Numbered from the stretch's first letter, positions 8,841 to 17,783 are shown. The stretch is 64,000 nucleotides of DNA from Conexibacter sp. CPCC 206217 (GCF_030646165.1 NZ_JAUTDO010000007.1:124001-188000); one strand, 5' to 3'. Notes: generated from the letters alone by a model not told the origin. Numbers and translations are program-made.

Positions 8841-9859
8841 GCGCCGTGGCGGGCGAGACGCGCGCGGCGACCGACGTGCTGGTCGAGGTGCGCGGGCTGG
8901 TGAAGCACTTCCCGCTGCCGGCGAGAGGCGTGCCGGGCAGACGCAGACACGAGGTCGTGCACGCGCTCAACGGCGTCGACCTGGACGTGCGCAGAGGCGA
9001 GTTCATCGCGCTCGTCGGCGAGAGCGGCTCCGGCAAGACGACGCTGGCGAACTGCATCGCCGGCTTCCTCGACCCGACGGCGGGCGCGATCCGGCTCGAC
9101 GGCTCGCCGCTGGTGGAGGCGCGCGAAGGACGCCGGCGCGTTTCGCGGCACGTCTCGCGACGGGCGCTCGCGCGCGACGTGCAGATGATCTTCCAGGACC
9201 CCAGCTCGGCGCTGAACCCGCGCCAGACGATCGCCTCGGCGCTGCTGGAGCCGCTGCTGGTGCACAAGGTGCTGGACAAGCGGGCGGCGCAGACGCGCGT
9301 GCGCGAGCTGCTGAGCCTGACGGGGATCCCGGCGACGATGGGTGGGCGCTACCCGCACGAGCTCAACAGCGGTCAGCGCCAGCGCGCGGTGATCGCGCGT
9401 GCGCTCGCGCTCAACCCGCGCCTGATCGTCGCCGACGAGGCGGTCTCGCGGCTCGACGTCTCGATGCAGAGCCAGATCCTCAACCTGCTGCTGGACCTGC
9501 ACCGCGACCTCGGCCTGACGATCGTCTTCATCACGCACGACCTGTCGGTCGTGCGCCAGGTGGCGGACTCGGTCGTCGTGATGTACCTGGGGCGGATCAT
9601 GGAGGCCTGCGCGGCCGACGTCTTCTTCGCGCAGCCGAGCCATCCGTACAGCAACGCGCTGATCGCCTCGACGCCGCGGATGCTGCGCGAGGACGAGCAG
9701 TTGCAGACGCTGGAGGGCGAGATCCCGAGCCCCGTGCGCCCGCCGTCCGGCTGCCCGTTCCACACCCGCTGCCCGCTCGCGGAGGAGCGCTGCACCGAGG
9801 CGGTCCCGCCGTTGGAAGACGTCGCCCCCGGCCACCGCGTCGCGTGCATCAAAGCGTGA
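8837..9859 (+). CDS. ABC importer ATPase, DppF type, with degenerate signature motif
   Basis: A 340-residue partner ATPase. Walker A is GESGSGKTT, the Q-loop is MIFQDPSSALNP, and the switch histidine is in FITHDLS. Walker B keeps the glutamate but is atypical (LIVADEAVSRLD instead of ADEPVSALD). The signature reads ELNSGQRQR instead of LSGGQRQR. An insertion rich in Arg (about 92-112) precedes the Q-loop. A four-cysteine-like C-terminal region (CPFHTRCP, RC, AC) is present. It is the last gene of the importer operon; ATGA overlap with the preceding ATPase gene. Confidence 0.92.
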   Translation: MSAVAGETRAATDVLVEVRGLVKHFPLPARGVPGRRRHEVVHALNGVDLDVRRGEFIALVGESGSGKTTLANCIAGFLDPTAGAIRLDGSPLVEAREGRRRVSRHVSRRALARDVQMIFQDPSSALNPRQTIASALLEPLLVHKVLDKRAAQTRVRELLSLTGIPATMGGRYPHELNSGQRQRAVIARALALNPRLIVADEAVSRLDVSMQSQILNLLLDLHRDLGLTIVFITHDLSVVRQVADSVVVMYLGRIMEACAADVFFAQPSHPYSNALIASTPRMLREDEQLQTLEGEIPSPVRPPSGCPFHTRCPLAEERCTEAVPPLEDVAPGHRVACIKA

Positions 9860-9894
9860 GCGGCTTGGAGGCAGCGACGGACGAGGGAACGCGT

Positions 9895-9929
9895 GGGCGC
9901 GCGGCGGCTGCGAGCGCCGCCGCGTGCCC
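9895..9929. terminator. Bidirectional hairpin between convergent genes
   Basis: A 14-bp stem (9895-9908 with 9916-9929, one G-U pair) and a 7-nt loop separate the importer operon from the convergent SDR. There is no T-run, so release may depend on stem strength or on a factor. Confidence 0.6.
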
Positions 9930-9936
9930 GCGTGCG

Positions 9937-10752
9937 TCAGTCCCAGTAGTGGCTGCTGGGCCAGCTGACGCCCATGCGCGCGCCCGCGCCGCCGTCGGCG
10001 ACGAGCGTCGCGCCGGTCACCAGCGCCGCCTCCGGCGCGGCGAGGAACGCGATCACGGCCGCGATCTCCTCGGGCTGCCCGAGCCGGCCGCGGTCCTCGG
10101 CTCTGCGGCCGGCCTGCTCGGCGTCGCGCTGCGCGTCGCCCTCCTGCAGCAGCGCGGTCGCGACCGGGCCGGGGCAGACGCAGTTGACGCGGATCCCGTC
10201 CGGCGCGTGGTCGACCGCGAGGCCCTTCGCGAGCATCACGACGCCGCCCTTCGTCGCCGCGTAGGCGGTCCAGCGCGGCACGGCCGCGAACGCGACGTGC
10301 GAGGCGGTGAAGACGATCGCCCCGCCGCCGCCGCGGCGCATCGACGGGATCGCGTGCTTGGCGCAGAGGAACTGCGCCGACAGGTTGACCGCGACGACCG
10401 CGTCCCAGGCGGCGGCGTCGATCTCGGGAACCGGCATCACCGGTCCGCCGATGCCGGCGTTGGCGCAGAGGACCGCGAGCGGGCCGTCGAGCGCGTGCTC
10501 GGCGGCGGCGAACGCGTCGCGCACCTGGTCCTCGTCGCGGATGTCGCAGGCGGCGGCCCAGGCGGTCCCGCCGGCGGCGGCGATCGCGTGCGCCGTGGCG
10601 CGTGCGGCGGCGCCGTCGAGGTCGAGACAGGCGACGCGCGCGGACTCCGCCGCGAGTCGCAGGGCGGTCGCGCGACCGATGCCGGATCCGGCGCCGGTGA
10701 CGATCGCCACGGCGCCCTCGAAGCGGGGCGCGAGCGGAGCTTGGTTGTCCAT
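9937..10752 (-). CDS. Classical SDR oxidoreductase
   Basis: A 271-residue SDR with TGAGSGIG (19-26), an NAG-type motif (CANAGIGG) and catalytic S151, Y164 and K168 (YAATK). D44/D46 after beta-2 favour NAD(H). The C-terminal tail (GVSWPSSHYWD) is longer and more aromatic than usual. It is divergent from hyuA and shares operator box 4, so it should be co-induced with the hydantoinase operon. It is the third SDR of the cluster. Confidence 0.88.
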   Translation of the reverse strand: MDNQAPLAPRFEGAVAIVTGAGSGIGRATALRLAAESARVACLDLDGAAARATAHAIAAAGGTAWAAACDIRDEDQVRDAFAAAEHALDGPLAVLCANAGIGGPVMPVPEIDAAAWDAVVAVNLSAQFLCAKHAIPSMRRGGGGAIVFTASHVAFAAVPRWTAYAATKGGVVMLAKGLAVDHAPDGIRVNCVCPGPVATALLQEGDAQRDAEQAGRRAEDRGRLGQPEEIAAVIAFLAAPEAALVTGATLVADGGAGARMGVSWPSSHYWD

Positions 10753-10764
10753 GACGACGTAGTG

Positions 10765-10799
10765 TACCGTTCAGCGAAGTCCTATATCGCTAAGCGATA
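10765..10799. promoter_or_regulatory. Divergent promoter with operator box 4 (TATCGC-TAA-GCGATA)
   Basis: The perfect palindrome occupies 10785-10799, 14 bp before the hyuA ATG and 33 bp before the SDR start. TACCGT at 10765-10770 is a possible -10 for hyuA, 14 nt upstream of the box. TACGAA on the minus strand (10817-10822) is a possible -10 for the SDR, 17 nt from the box. Both orientations place the box just downstream of a start point. Confidence 0.75.
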
Positions 10800-10812
10800 C
10801 TGAAGGAGACGC

Positions 10813-12918
10813 ATGGTTCGTATCGGACTCGATGTCGGAGGCACATTCACGGACGTCGTCGCACTCGACGAGGCGACCGGCGCGACCGCGTGGTTCAAGG
10901 TGCCGACGAACGTCACGTCGCCGAGCGCGGGCGTGCTCGACGCGATCGCCGCGACCGGCGTCGCCTACGAGGACGTGCTGACCGTGCGGCTGGGGACGAC
11001 GCTCGGCGTCAACGCGCTGCTGACCGGTTCCGGCGCCCCGACCGGGCTGATCACGACCGCCGGCTTCCGCGACGTGCTGGAGATCCGCCGCACGCACCGC
11101 AAGCACCTGTTCGACCTCGACGAGACGTTCCCGGCTCCGCTGGTGCCGCGCGACCTGCGGCTCGAGGTCTCCGAGCGCGTCGGCGCCGAGGGCGCGGTCG
11201 TCACGCCGCTGGACGAGGACGGCGTGCGGCGCGCATGGCGCCAGCTGCGCGCCGCCGGCGTTGAGGCGGTCGCGATCGTCTTCCTGTTCTCGTTCGAGAA
11301 CCCCGCGCACGAGCAGCGCGCCCGCGAGATCGTGCTGGAGGAGGGCGGCGCCCAGAGCGTCTTCATCTCCTCCGACGTGCTCCCGTCCTACCGCGAGTAC
11401 GAGCGCACCTCCACCACCGTCGCCGCGGCGCGGATCGCGGGGACGGTCGAGCAGTACCTGCACGACCTCGGCGACGAGCTGAAGCAGCGCGGCCTGCGCG
11501 ACGGGCGCCTCTCGATCATGACCAACTCCGGCGGCGCGCTGTCCTCCTCGACCGTCGCGCAGCTGCCGATCTCGACGCTGCTGTCGGGGCCTGTCGGCGG
11601 CGTCGAGGCCGCCCGCCGGCTGGCCGGCGACGTCGGCTGGCGCGACGTGCTGACGCTCGACATGGGCGGCACCAGCTGCGACGTCTCGGGGATCGTCGAC
11701 GGGATCCCCGACGAGCGCCTCGACATGGAGATCGACGGCCACACGATCAGCTACCCGACCTACGACATCGAGACGATCGGCGCCGGCGGCGGCAGCATCG
11801 CGTGGATCGACTCCGGCGGCTCGATGCGCGTCGGCCCGCGCTCCGCCGGCAGCCGCCCGGGCCCCGCCTGCTACGGCCGCGGCGGGATCGAGCCGACCGT
11901 CACCGACGCCAACCTCGTGCTCGGCCGCTACGACACGAAGGCGCTGCTGGGCGGCAGCGTCCACCTCGACAGAGAGCTGGCGCGGGCCGCGATCGAGACG
12001 CACGTCGCCACGCCGCTGGGCATCTCCGTCGAGCAGGCGGCGGCCGGCATCATCCGGATCGTCAACGTGCTGATGACCAACGCGGTCCGCACGATCTCCG
12101 TCGAGCGCGGCCGCGACGTGCGCGACTTCACGCTCGTCGCCTACGGCGGCGCCGGCCCCGCGCACGCCGCCGAGATCGCCCGCGAGCTGGGGATCCCGCG
12201 CGTGCTGGTGCCGCCGTTCCCCGGCTGCGCCTCGGCCTTCGGCGCCGTCACCTCCGGCAGCCGCCGCGACTTCCTGCGCACGATCGCGCGCAGCGTCGAG
12301 CGCGTCGACCTCGGCGCGGCCGGCGCGCTCAACGCGCAGCTGCGCGCCGACGCGCACGCCGCGCTGAAGGACGAGGGCTTCGACGACGAGCTGGTCCACG
12401 TCGAGACGTGGCTCGACGTCCGCTACGAGGGCCAGGCGCACGAGCTGAGCGTCCAGCTCGACGACGCGGCGCTCGACGGCGACGCGCTTGCCGCCGCCGT
12501 CGGACGCTTCCACACGCTGCACAGAAAGCTCTACGGCCACGCCTTCCACGACGTCCCAGTCGAGCTGGTGAACCTGCGCGTGAAGGGCTTCGCGCGCCAC
12601 CCGGACCCGGGCATGTGGTGGGACTGGGAGCGGATCTACGCCGACGCCCCGCGGCTGGCGCCGCAGCGGCGCGTGTGGGTCGAGGGCGACGGCGACTTCG
12701 TCGACGCGACGATCGTGCGCCGCGACGGGCTGGCGCCCGGCGAGCTGCTGGAGGGGCCCGCGGTGATCCACCAGGTCGACGCGACCGTGCTCGTCCCGCC
12801 CGGCTTCACCGCCGAGGCGCTCGCCGGCGGCAGCCTCGTGCTGACCGACCGCGAGCACGGCAGCGCCGCGCCGGGCCGAGCCGCCGCCGTCCGCCGCGAG
12901 CCCGCCGAGGTGGCGTGA
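10813..12918 (+). CDS. hyuA: Hydantoinase/oxoprolinase family subunit A
   Basis: A 701-residue HyuA-type protein, the ATP-binding subunit of ATP-dependent hydantoinases, 5-oxoprolinases and acetone carboxylases. It opens with RIGLDVGGTFTDVV, the acetate-kinase-like phosphate loop. Other landmarks are LGTTLGVNALL, MTNSGG, LLSGPVGGVEAAR and LDMGGTSCDV. The ATG is preceded by GAAGGAG. It heads a probable seven-gene operon (hyuA, hyuB, E1 alpha, E1 beta, E2, creatinase-like). The likely role is ATP-driven opening of a cyclic amide or lactam; the exact substrate cannot be inferred. Confidence 0.93.
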   Translation: MVRIGLDVGGTFTDVVALDEATGATAWFKVPTNVTSPSAGVLDAIAATGVAYEDVLTVRLGTTLGVNALLTGSGAPTGLITTAGFRDVLEIRRTHRKHLFDLDETFPAPLVPRDLRLEVSERVGAEGAVVTPLDEDGVRRAWRQLRAAGVEAVAIVFLFSFENPAHEQRAREIVLEEGGAQSVFISSDVLPSYREYERTSTTVAAARIAGTVEQYLHDLGDELKQRGLRDGRLSIMTNSGGALSSSTVAQLPISTLLSGPVGGVEAARRLAGDVGWRDVLTLDMGGTSCDVSGIVDGIPDERLDMEIDGHTISYPTYDIETIGAGGGSIAWIDSGGSMRVGPRSAGSRPGPACYGRGGIEPTVTDANLVLGRYDTKALLGGSVHLDRELARAAIETHVATPLGISVEQAAAGIIRIVNVLMTNAVRTISVERGRDVRDFTLVAYGGAGPAHAAEIARELGIPRVLVPPFPGCASAFGAVTSGSRRDFLRTIARSVERVDLGAAGALNAQLRADAHAALKDEGFDDELVHVETWLDVRYEGQAHELSVQLDDAALDGDALAAAVGRFHTLHRKLYGHAFHDVPVELVNLRVKGFARHPDPGMWWDWERIYADAPRLAPQRRVWVEGDGDFVDATIVRRDGLAPGELLEGPAVIHQVDATVLVPPGFTAEALAGGSLVLTDREHGSAAPGRAAAVRREPAEVA

Positions 12919-14672
12919 TGAGCGCGACCAGCCGCGACCCGATCACCACCGAGGTCATCCGCCACGGCCTCGCGGCCGCCTCGCGCGAGATGGGCGTGAC
13001 GCTGCGCAAGACGTCGTGCTCGCCGATCTTCAACGAGGGCAACGACTACTCGTGCGGGATCTTCGACGCGCGCGTGGAGCTGATCAGCCACGGCGAGTTC
13101 CTGCCGATCCACCTCGGCTCGCTGCCGTTCTCGGTCCGCTACGCGATCGACGCGTTCGGGCTCGACGGCTTCGAACCCGGCGACGCCGTCCTGCTGAACG
13201 ACCCCTACCGCGGCGGCTCGCACCTGCCCGACGTCACGATCGTCTCGCCGATCTTCGCCGACGACGAGCTCGTCGGCTTCGCCGCCAACCGCGCGCACCA
13301 CCTCGACGTCGGCGGCACCGTCCCCGGCAGCTTCTACTCGCACGCGACCGAGAACTACCAGGAGGGTCTGCGGATCACGCCCGTGAAGCTGCAGCACGCC
13401 GGCGTCGTCGACGAGCACCTGCTGGAGCTGGTGCTGAACAACTGCCGCCTGCCGCGCCAGATGCGGATGGACCTGCAGAGCCAGATCTCGGCCAACACGA
13501 CCGCGATCGTGCGCGTGCGCGAGCTCGTGCAGCGCTACGGACTGGAGACGTTCGACGGCGCGGTCGACGCGATCCTCGACGCCTCCGAGCGGCGCATGCG
13601 CGCGGCGATCTCCAGCTGGCCCGACGGCGACTACGAGGCGTCGGACTACCTCGACAACGACGGCATCAGCGAGGAGCGGCGCGAGATCCACGTGACCGTG
13701 CGGATCCGCGGCGATGCCGCCGAGGTCGACTTCACCGGCAGCTCGCCGCAGAGCGCCGGCCCCGTCAACAGCGTGCTCGGCTACACGCACGCGGGTGTCT
13801 ACATGACGTTCCAGGCCGCCAGCGATCCGGACATCTCGCCCAACAGCGGCTGCTACCGGCCGATCTCGATCGTCGCGCCGCAGGGCACGATCGTCAATCC
13901 GCGCTTCCCGGCCGCCTGCACCGGCGGCAACGAGGTGACGCTGATCATCCACAACACGGTCTTCCGCGCGCTGGCGAAGATCCCCGGCGGCAGGCCGCAC
14001 GTGATGGCGTGCGACCAGGGCTCCTCGAACAACCTGCTGATCGCCGGCTCGGACCCGCGCACGGGCGAGCGCTACGTCCTCTACGAGTACCCGGAGGGCG
14101 GCTGGGGCGGCAACCGCGACCGCGACGGCCTCAGCGCGACGTTCTCGATCGCCGGCAACACCTGGAACATCCCGGTCGAGGCAGTCGAGCGCCGCTTCCC
14201 GATCCGGATGGAGTGCTACGAGCTGTGCGAGGACAGCGGCGGCGCCGGCATCCACCGCGGCGGGCTCGGCGTGCGGCGCGACTACCGCGTGCTCGACCAC
14301 ACCGCCGAGCTGTCGCTGATGGGCAACCGCGCGCTCGTGCCGCCGTGGGGGCTGGACGGCGGCGGCGAGGGCGGCAGAGCCGACTACCTGCTCGACGCGG
14401 ACACCGACGCCGAGCGCCCGGCTGCCCCGAAGCTGCGCTCGAAGGGCACGATGATCGCGCTGGAGCCGGGCACGGTCGTGACGCAGGTGACGGCCGGCGG
14501 CGGCGGCTGGGGGGACCCGGCGCAACGGCCGCCGGCACGGGTCGCGCAGGACGTGAGACTCGGCTTCGTGAGCGTCGCCGCGGCGCGCTCGGAGTACCGG
14601 GTGGCGGTTGACGAGCGCGGCTTGATCGACGTCGACGAGACCGCGCGGCTGCGCGCCGGGGGAGAGGCATGA
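12918..14672 (+). CDS. hyuB: Hydantoinase/oxoprolinase family subunit B
   Basis: A 584-residue HyuB-type protein. Family landmarks are the N-terminal DPITTEVIRHGL, SCSPIFNEGNDYSCGIFD, LNDPYRGGSHLPDVTIVSP, and the C-terminal GGAGIHRGGLGVRRDY and VTAGGGGWGDP. It forms the catalytic complex with HyuA. ATG overlaps the hyuA stop (TGATG). Length is normal for the hydantoinase B group. Confidence 0.93.
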   Translation: MSATSRDPITTEVIRHGLAAASREMGVTLRKTSCSPIFNEGNDYSCGIFDARVELISHGEFLPIHLGSLPFSVRYAIDAFGLDGFEPGDAVLLNDPYRGGSHLPDVTIVSPIFADDELVGFAANRAHHLDVGGTVPGSFYSHATENYQEGLRITPVKLQHAGVVDEHLLELVLNNCRLPRQMRMDLQSQISANTTAIVRVRELVQRYGLETFDGAVDAILDASERRMRAAISSWPDGDYEASDYLDNDGISEERREIHVTVRIRGDAAEVDFTGSSPQSAGPVNSVLGYTHAGVYMTFQAASDPDISPNSGCYRPISIVAPQGTIVNPRFPAACTGGNEVTLIIHNTVFRALAKIPGGRPHVMACDQGSSNNLLIAGSDPRTGERYVLYEYPEGGWGGNRDRDGLSATFSIAGNTWNIPVEAVERRFPIRMECYELCEDSGGAGIHRGGLGVRRDYRVLDHTAELSLMGNRALVPPWGLDGGGEGGRADYLLDADTDAERPAAPKLRSKGTMIALEPGTVVTQVTAGGGGWGDPAQRPPARVAQDVRLGFVSVAAARSEYRVAVDERGLIDVDETARLRAGGEA

Positions 14673-15640
14673 GCACGACCAGCACCACCGCCGAGCGCGA
14701 GGCGGTCGTCCTCGGGCTCTACCGTCAGATGGCGCGCATCCGCCGCTTCGAGGAGGTCGCCTACCGCGCCTACGAGACGGGCGAGGTGACCGGCACGATC
14801 CACGCCTCGATCGGCCAGGAGGCCGTCGCGGCGGGCGCGATCGCCGCGCTGCGCCCCGACGACCTCGTCTTCACCCATCACCGCGGTCATGGCCACGCGC
14901 TCGCCAAGGGCGTCGACCCCGCGCGCCTCTTCGGCGAGCTGATGGGGCGCTCCAACGGCGTCTCCGGCGGCAAGGGCGGCTCGATGCACGCGACCGACGT
15001 CGCGGTCGGCTTCCTCGGCTCCTACGCCGTCGTCGGCGGTTCGATCCCGCTCGCGGTCGGCGTCGCGCTGGCGGCGCGGCGGCGCGGGCAGGACGTCGTC
15101 ACGGTCGCGTTCTTCGGCGACGGCGCCGTCAACCAGGGGATCCTCTACGAGAGCTTCAACCTCGCGCAGATCTGGTCGCTGCCGGTCCTGTTCGTGTGCG
15201 AGAACAACGGCTACGCGATCAGCGTGCCGAGCGGCTACTCGACCGCCGGCTCCGGCGTGACCGAGCGGGCGCGGGCGTTCGGCCTGCAGGCGCGCACGGT
15301 CGACGGGCAGAGCGCGGTCGAGATGCACGCCGCGACGAGCGAGCTGGCGCAGCTCGCGCGCGACGGGCAGCCGGGGCTGCTGGAGGCGATCACCTACCGG
15401 CTCGTCGGCCACTCGCGCGGCGATCCGGCGCACGGGCTCTACCGCACGCAGGAGGAGTGGGACAGCTGGAGCGAGCGCGACCCGCTGAGCGTCCACGCAC
15501 GTGCGCACGCGCTCGACGACGCCGTGCGCGAGCAGATCCACCAGGAGGCCAGAGAGCAGATGGACGCGGCATTGCAGACCGCGCGCGACGCGCCGCCGCC
15601 GGCGCCCGAGGAGGCGACGAGCGAGGTGTGGGGCCCGTGA
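14669..15640 (+). CDS. 2-oxoacid dehydrogenase (PDH/acetoin type) E1 component, alpha subunit
   Basis: A 323-residue thiamine-diphosphate subunit. The TPP/Mg motif GDGAVNQG starts at G150 and ends in ENN (178-180). The HHRGHGHALAKG loop and SGGKGGSMH are typical of acetoin/pyruvate dehydrogenase alpha chains. A phosphorylation-loop-like YRLVGHSRGDP follows. It overlaps hyuB (ATGA) and the beta subunit (GTGA). With E1 beta and E2 it would decarboxylate a 2-oxoacid or acetoin-like product made upstream and transfer the acyl group to CoA. Confidence 0.92.
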   Translation: MSTTSTTAEREAVVLGLYRQMARIRRFEEVAYRAYETGEVTGTIHASIGQEAVAAGAIAALRPDDLVFTHHRGHGHALAKGVDPARLFGELMGRSNGVSGGKGGSMHATDVAVGFLGSYAVVGGSIPLAVGVALAARRRGQDVVTVAFFGDGAVNQGILYESFNLAQIWSLPVLFVCENNGYAISVPSGYSTAGSGVTERARAFGLQARTVDGQSAVEMHAATSELAQLARDGQPGLLEAITYRLVGHSRGDPAHGLYRTQEEWDSWSERDPLSVHARAHALDDAVREQIHQEAREQMDAALQTARDAPPPAPEEATSEVWGP

Positions 15641-16626
15641 GCGCGACCGCCGTCACCGTCTCCTACGCGGAGGCGATCCGCCGCGCGATGGCGGCCGAGA
15701 TGGAGCTGGACGAGACGATCACGCTGCTCGGTCAGGACATCGCGATCGGCTTCCCGTTCGGCGTCACGCGCGACCTGATCGAGCGCTTCGGCCCCGAGCG
15801 CGTGCGCGACACGCCGATCTCCGAGGCCGGCACGATGGGCTGCGCCGTCGGCGCCGCGCTGCACGGGATCCGCACCGTCGTCGAGGTCGACTTCTCCGGC
15901 TTCCTGCTGCTCGGCTTCGACCAGCTCGTCAACAACGCCGCGAAGCTGCGCTACATGAGCGCCGGGCAGCTGCGCGTGCCGCTGGTGGTGCGCGTCGGAC
16001 AGGGGCCGCTCGGCTCCTTCGGCGCGCAGCACTCGCAGGCGCTGCACGGCTGGCTGGCGAACGTGCCGGGTCTCGCCGTCTGCGCGCCCTCCAGCGCCCA
16101 GGACGCCTACGACCTGATGCGCTGGAGCCTGCGCCAGCCCGATCCCGTCGTCTTCGCCGAGGACATGCGGCTGTACCGCCGCGAGGGCGAGCTGGTCGAG
16201 CACGCCGACGAGGTCTCGCTCGGCGCGCGCGTGGTGCGTCCGGGGCGGGACGCGACCGTGATCGCGTTCGGCAACGGCGTCTCGCTGTCCTTGGCCGCGG
16301 CCGACGCGCTCGCGGCCGACGGGATCTCGCTGGAGGTGCTCGACCTGCGCACGGTCGCGCCGCTCGACGTCGCCGCGATCGCCGCCAGCGCGCGCCGCAC
16401 CGGGCGCGTGCTGTGCATGTCCGACGACCCGCTGCTGGGCGGCTTCAGCGCGACGCTCGCCGCGGTCGTCTCCGAGCATGCCGGCGACACGCTGCGCGCG
16501 CCCGTCGCGCGGCTCGGCAGCCGCCACGCGCCCGCGCCCTACAACGCCGAGCTGGAGCGGCGGATCTTCCCTTCCAGCGAATCGGTCGAGGCCGCCGTGC
16601 GCGGCCTCGTGGAGGTGGGCGCGTGA
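15637..16626 (+). CDS. 2-oxoacid dehydrogenase E1 component, beta subunit
   Basis: A 329-residue beta chain. It has SYAEAIRRAMAAEMELDETITLLGQD, the catalytic-site region RVRDTPISEAGTMGCAVGAAL, LVVRVGQGPLGSFGAQHSQ and the C-terminal transketolase domain with LEVLDLRTVAPLD. Start is GTG, overlapping the alpha-subunit stop (GTGA); no ATG alternative keeps the N-terminal SYAEAI motif. It partners the alpha subunit in an alpha2-beta2 E1. Confidence 0.92.
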   Translation: MSATAVTVSYAEAIRRAMAAEMELDETITLLGQDIAIGFPFGVTRDLIERFGPERVRDTPISEAGTMGCAVGAALHGIRTVVEVDFSGFLLLGFDQLVNNAAKLRYMSAGQLRVPLVVRVGQGPLGSFGAQHSQALHGWLANVPGLAVCAPSSAQDAYDLMRWSLRQPDPVVFAEDMRLYRREGELVEHADEVSLGARVVRPGRDATVIAFGNGVSLSLAAADALAADGISLEVLDLRTVAPLDVAAIAASARRTGRVLCMSDDPLLGGFSATLAAVVSEHAGDTLRAPVARLGSRHAPAPYNAELERRIFPSSESVEAAVRGLVEVGA

Positions 16627-17783
16627 GAGACCTGACGATGCCGCAGCTGGCGCTCGGCGCCGAGGAGGTCGTGCTCGTCGGCTGGCTGTGCGAGGTCGGC
16701 GAGGGCTTCTCCGAGGGCGACCCGATCGCGGAGATCGAGACCGACAAGGCGAAGATGGACGTCGAGGCCCCGTTCGACGGCGTCCTCGTGCAGCAGGTCA
16801 GCAGCGACGGCGACACCGTCGAGGTCGGCGCCGTCTACGGGCGGATGGTCGACGTGGGGGAGGACGTGGAGGCGGCGCTGGCGGAGGCGGCCGCACCAGA
16901 ACCCTCCCCAGCGGTCGCGGTCGCGCCGACACCAGCGCCCGTGGCGCTTGCGGCAGCGCCCGCGATCACACCTCCCAGTCCCGCGGCGGAGGATGGTCTC
17001 GTACCCTTCCTCGTCGTCGAACACGGAGAACTGGCAGGGATTCCGCGTCCGGGCTGGACCCGCACCGCGGCAGCTCCGCTCGCGCTGGTACCTCCCTCCG
17101 ATCCGGCCCCCGCGCCCGCGCTCGTCGACGACCCCGCCTCCTCCGGCACCTACGCCGCGCGCAGGCTCTCGCGCCGCCGGCTCGCGATCGGGCGGCGGAT
17201 GGCCGCCGCGACCGCGATCCCCTGCTTCGTGCTGCAGCGCGAGATCGAGGCCGGACCGGCGCGGCGTGCGGTCGCGGCCGCGCGCGAGGAAGGCCACGCC
17301 GTCACGTTCACCGACGTGCTGCTGCGCGCGATGGGCGCGGCCGGCGCGGCGCATCCCGCGGCGAACGCGTGGGTGCTGCCGTCCGGCGAGGAGGCGTGGG
17401 AGTTCGAGCACGTCGGCGTCGCGCTCGCGGTCGACGTGCCCGGCGGCGTGACCGCGCCGGTCGTGCGCGGCGTGCAGCGGCTCGACCTGAGCGAGATCGC
17501 GACCGCCCGCGCCGACCTCGTCACGCGTGCGCGCGCGGGCGAGCTGGCCGTCGAGGAGCTGACCGGCGCGACCGTGACGCTCTCCAACGTCGCCGGCCTC
17601 GGCGTGCACGCGATCACGCCCGTGCTGACCGTCCCGCAGAGCGTCGCGATCGGCGTCGGACGTGCGCGCCCGACCGCCGCCGGCGAGCTGCTGACAGTGA
17701 CGCTCGTCGCCGACCACCGCCAGCTCGACGGCGCCGACGGCGCGCGCTACCTCGAGACGCTGGCGACAGCGCTCGCCGGCTGA
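16623..17783 (+). CDS. 2-oxoacid dehydrogenase E2 (lipoyl acyltransferase) without a clear E3-binding domain
   Basis: A 386-residue acyltransferase. Residues 1-78 are a lipoyl domain with ETDKAKMD; K42 is the lipoyl lysine. Residues about 80-175 are an Ala/Pro-rich linker. The catalytic domain runs from about 178 to the end, with ADHRQLDG as the active-site motif. I see no peripheral-subunit-binding domain (no SPxARxLAxE motif), which normally docks E1 or E3. No E3 dihydrolipoamide dehydrogenase is nearby. The linker segment encoded at about 16940-17110 has more A/T-ending codons than its flanks. The start is GTG overlapping the E1 beta stop (GTGA). Confidence 0.9.
   Translation: MRDLTMPQLALGAEEVVLVGWLCEVGEGFSEGDPIAEIETDKAKMDVEAPFDGVLVQQVSSDGDTVEVGAVYGRMVDVGEDVEAALAEAAAPEPSPAVAVAPTPAPVALAAAPAITPPSPAAEDGLVPFLVVEHGELAGIPRPGWTRTAAAPLALVPPSDPAPAPALVDDPASSGTYAARRLSRRRLAIGRRMAAATAIPCFVLQREIEAGPARRAVAAAREEGHAVTFTDVLLRAMGAAGAAHPAANAWVLPSGEEAWEFEHVGVALAVDVPGGVTAPVVRGVQRLDLSEIATARADLVTRARAGELAVEELTGATVTLSNVAGLGVHAITPVLTVPQSVAIGVGRARPTAAGELLTVTLVADHRQLDGADGARYLETLATALAG

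Noticed and set aside
10765..10779. TACCGT-TCA-GCGAAG as a further IclR operator
   Set aside because: Only the right arm partly matches; TACCGT is better explained as the -10 of hyuA.
12636..14525. Long open frame (629 codons) antisense to hyuA/hyuB
   Set aside because: High GC keeps opposite frames open. The translation is Arg/Ala/Val/Asp-rich without motifs, while the plus strand encodes clear HyuA and HyuB.
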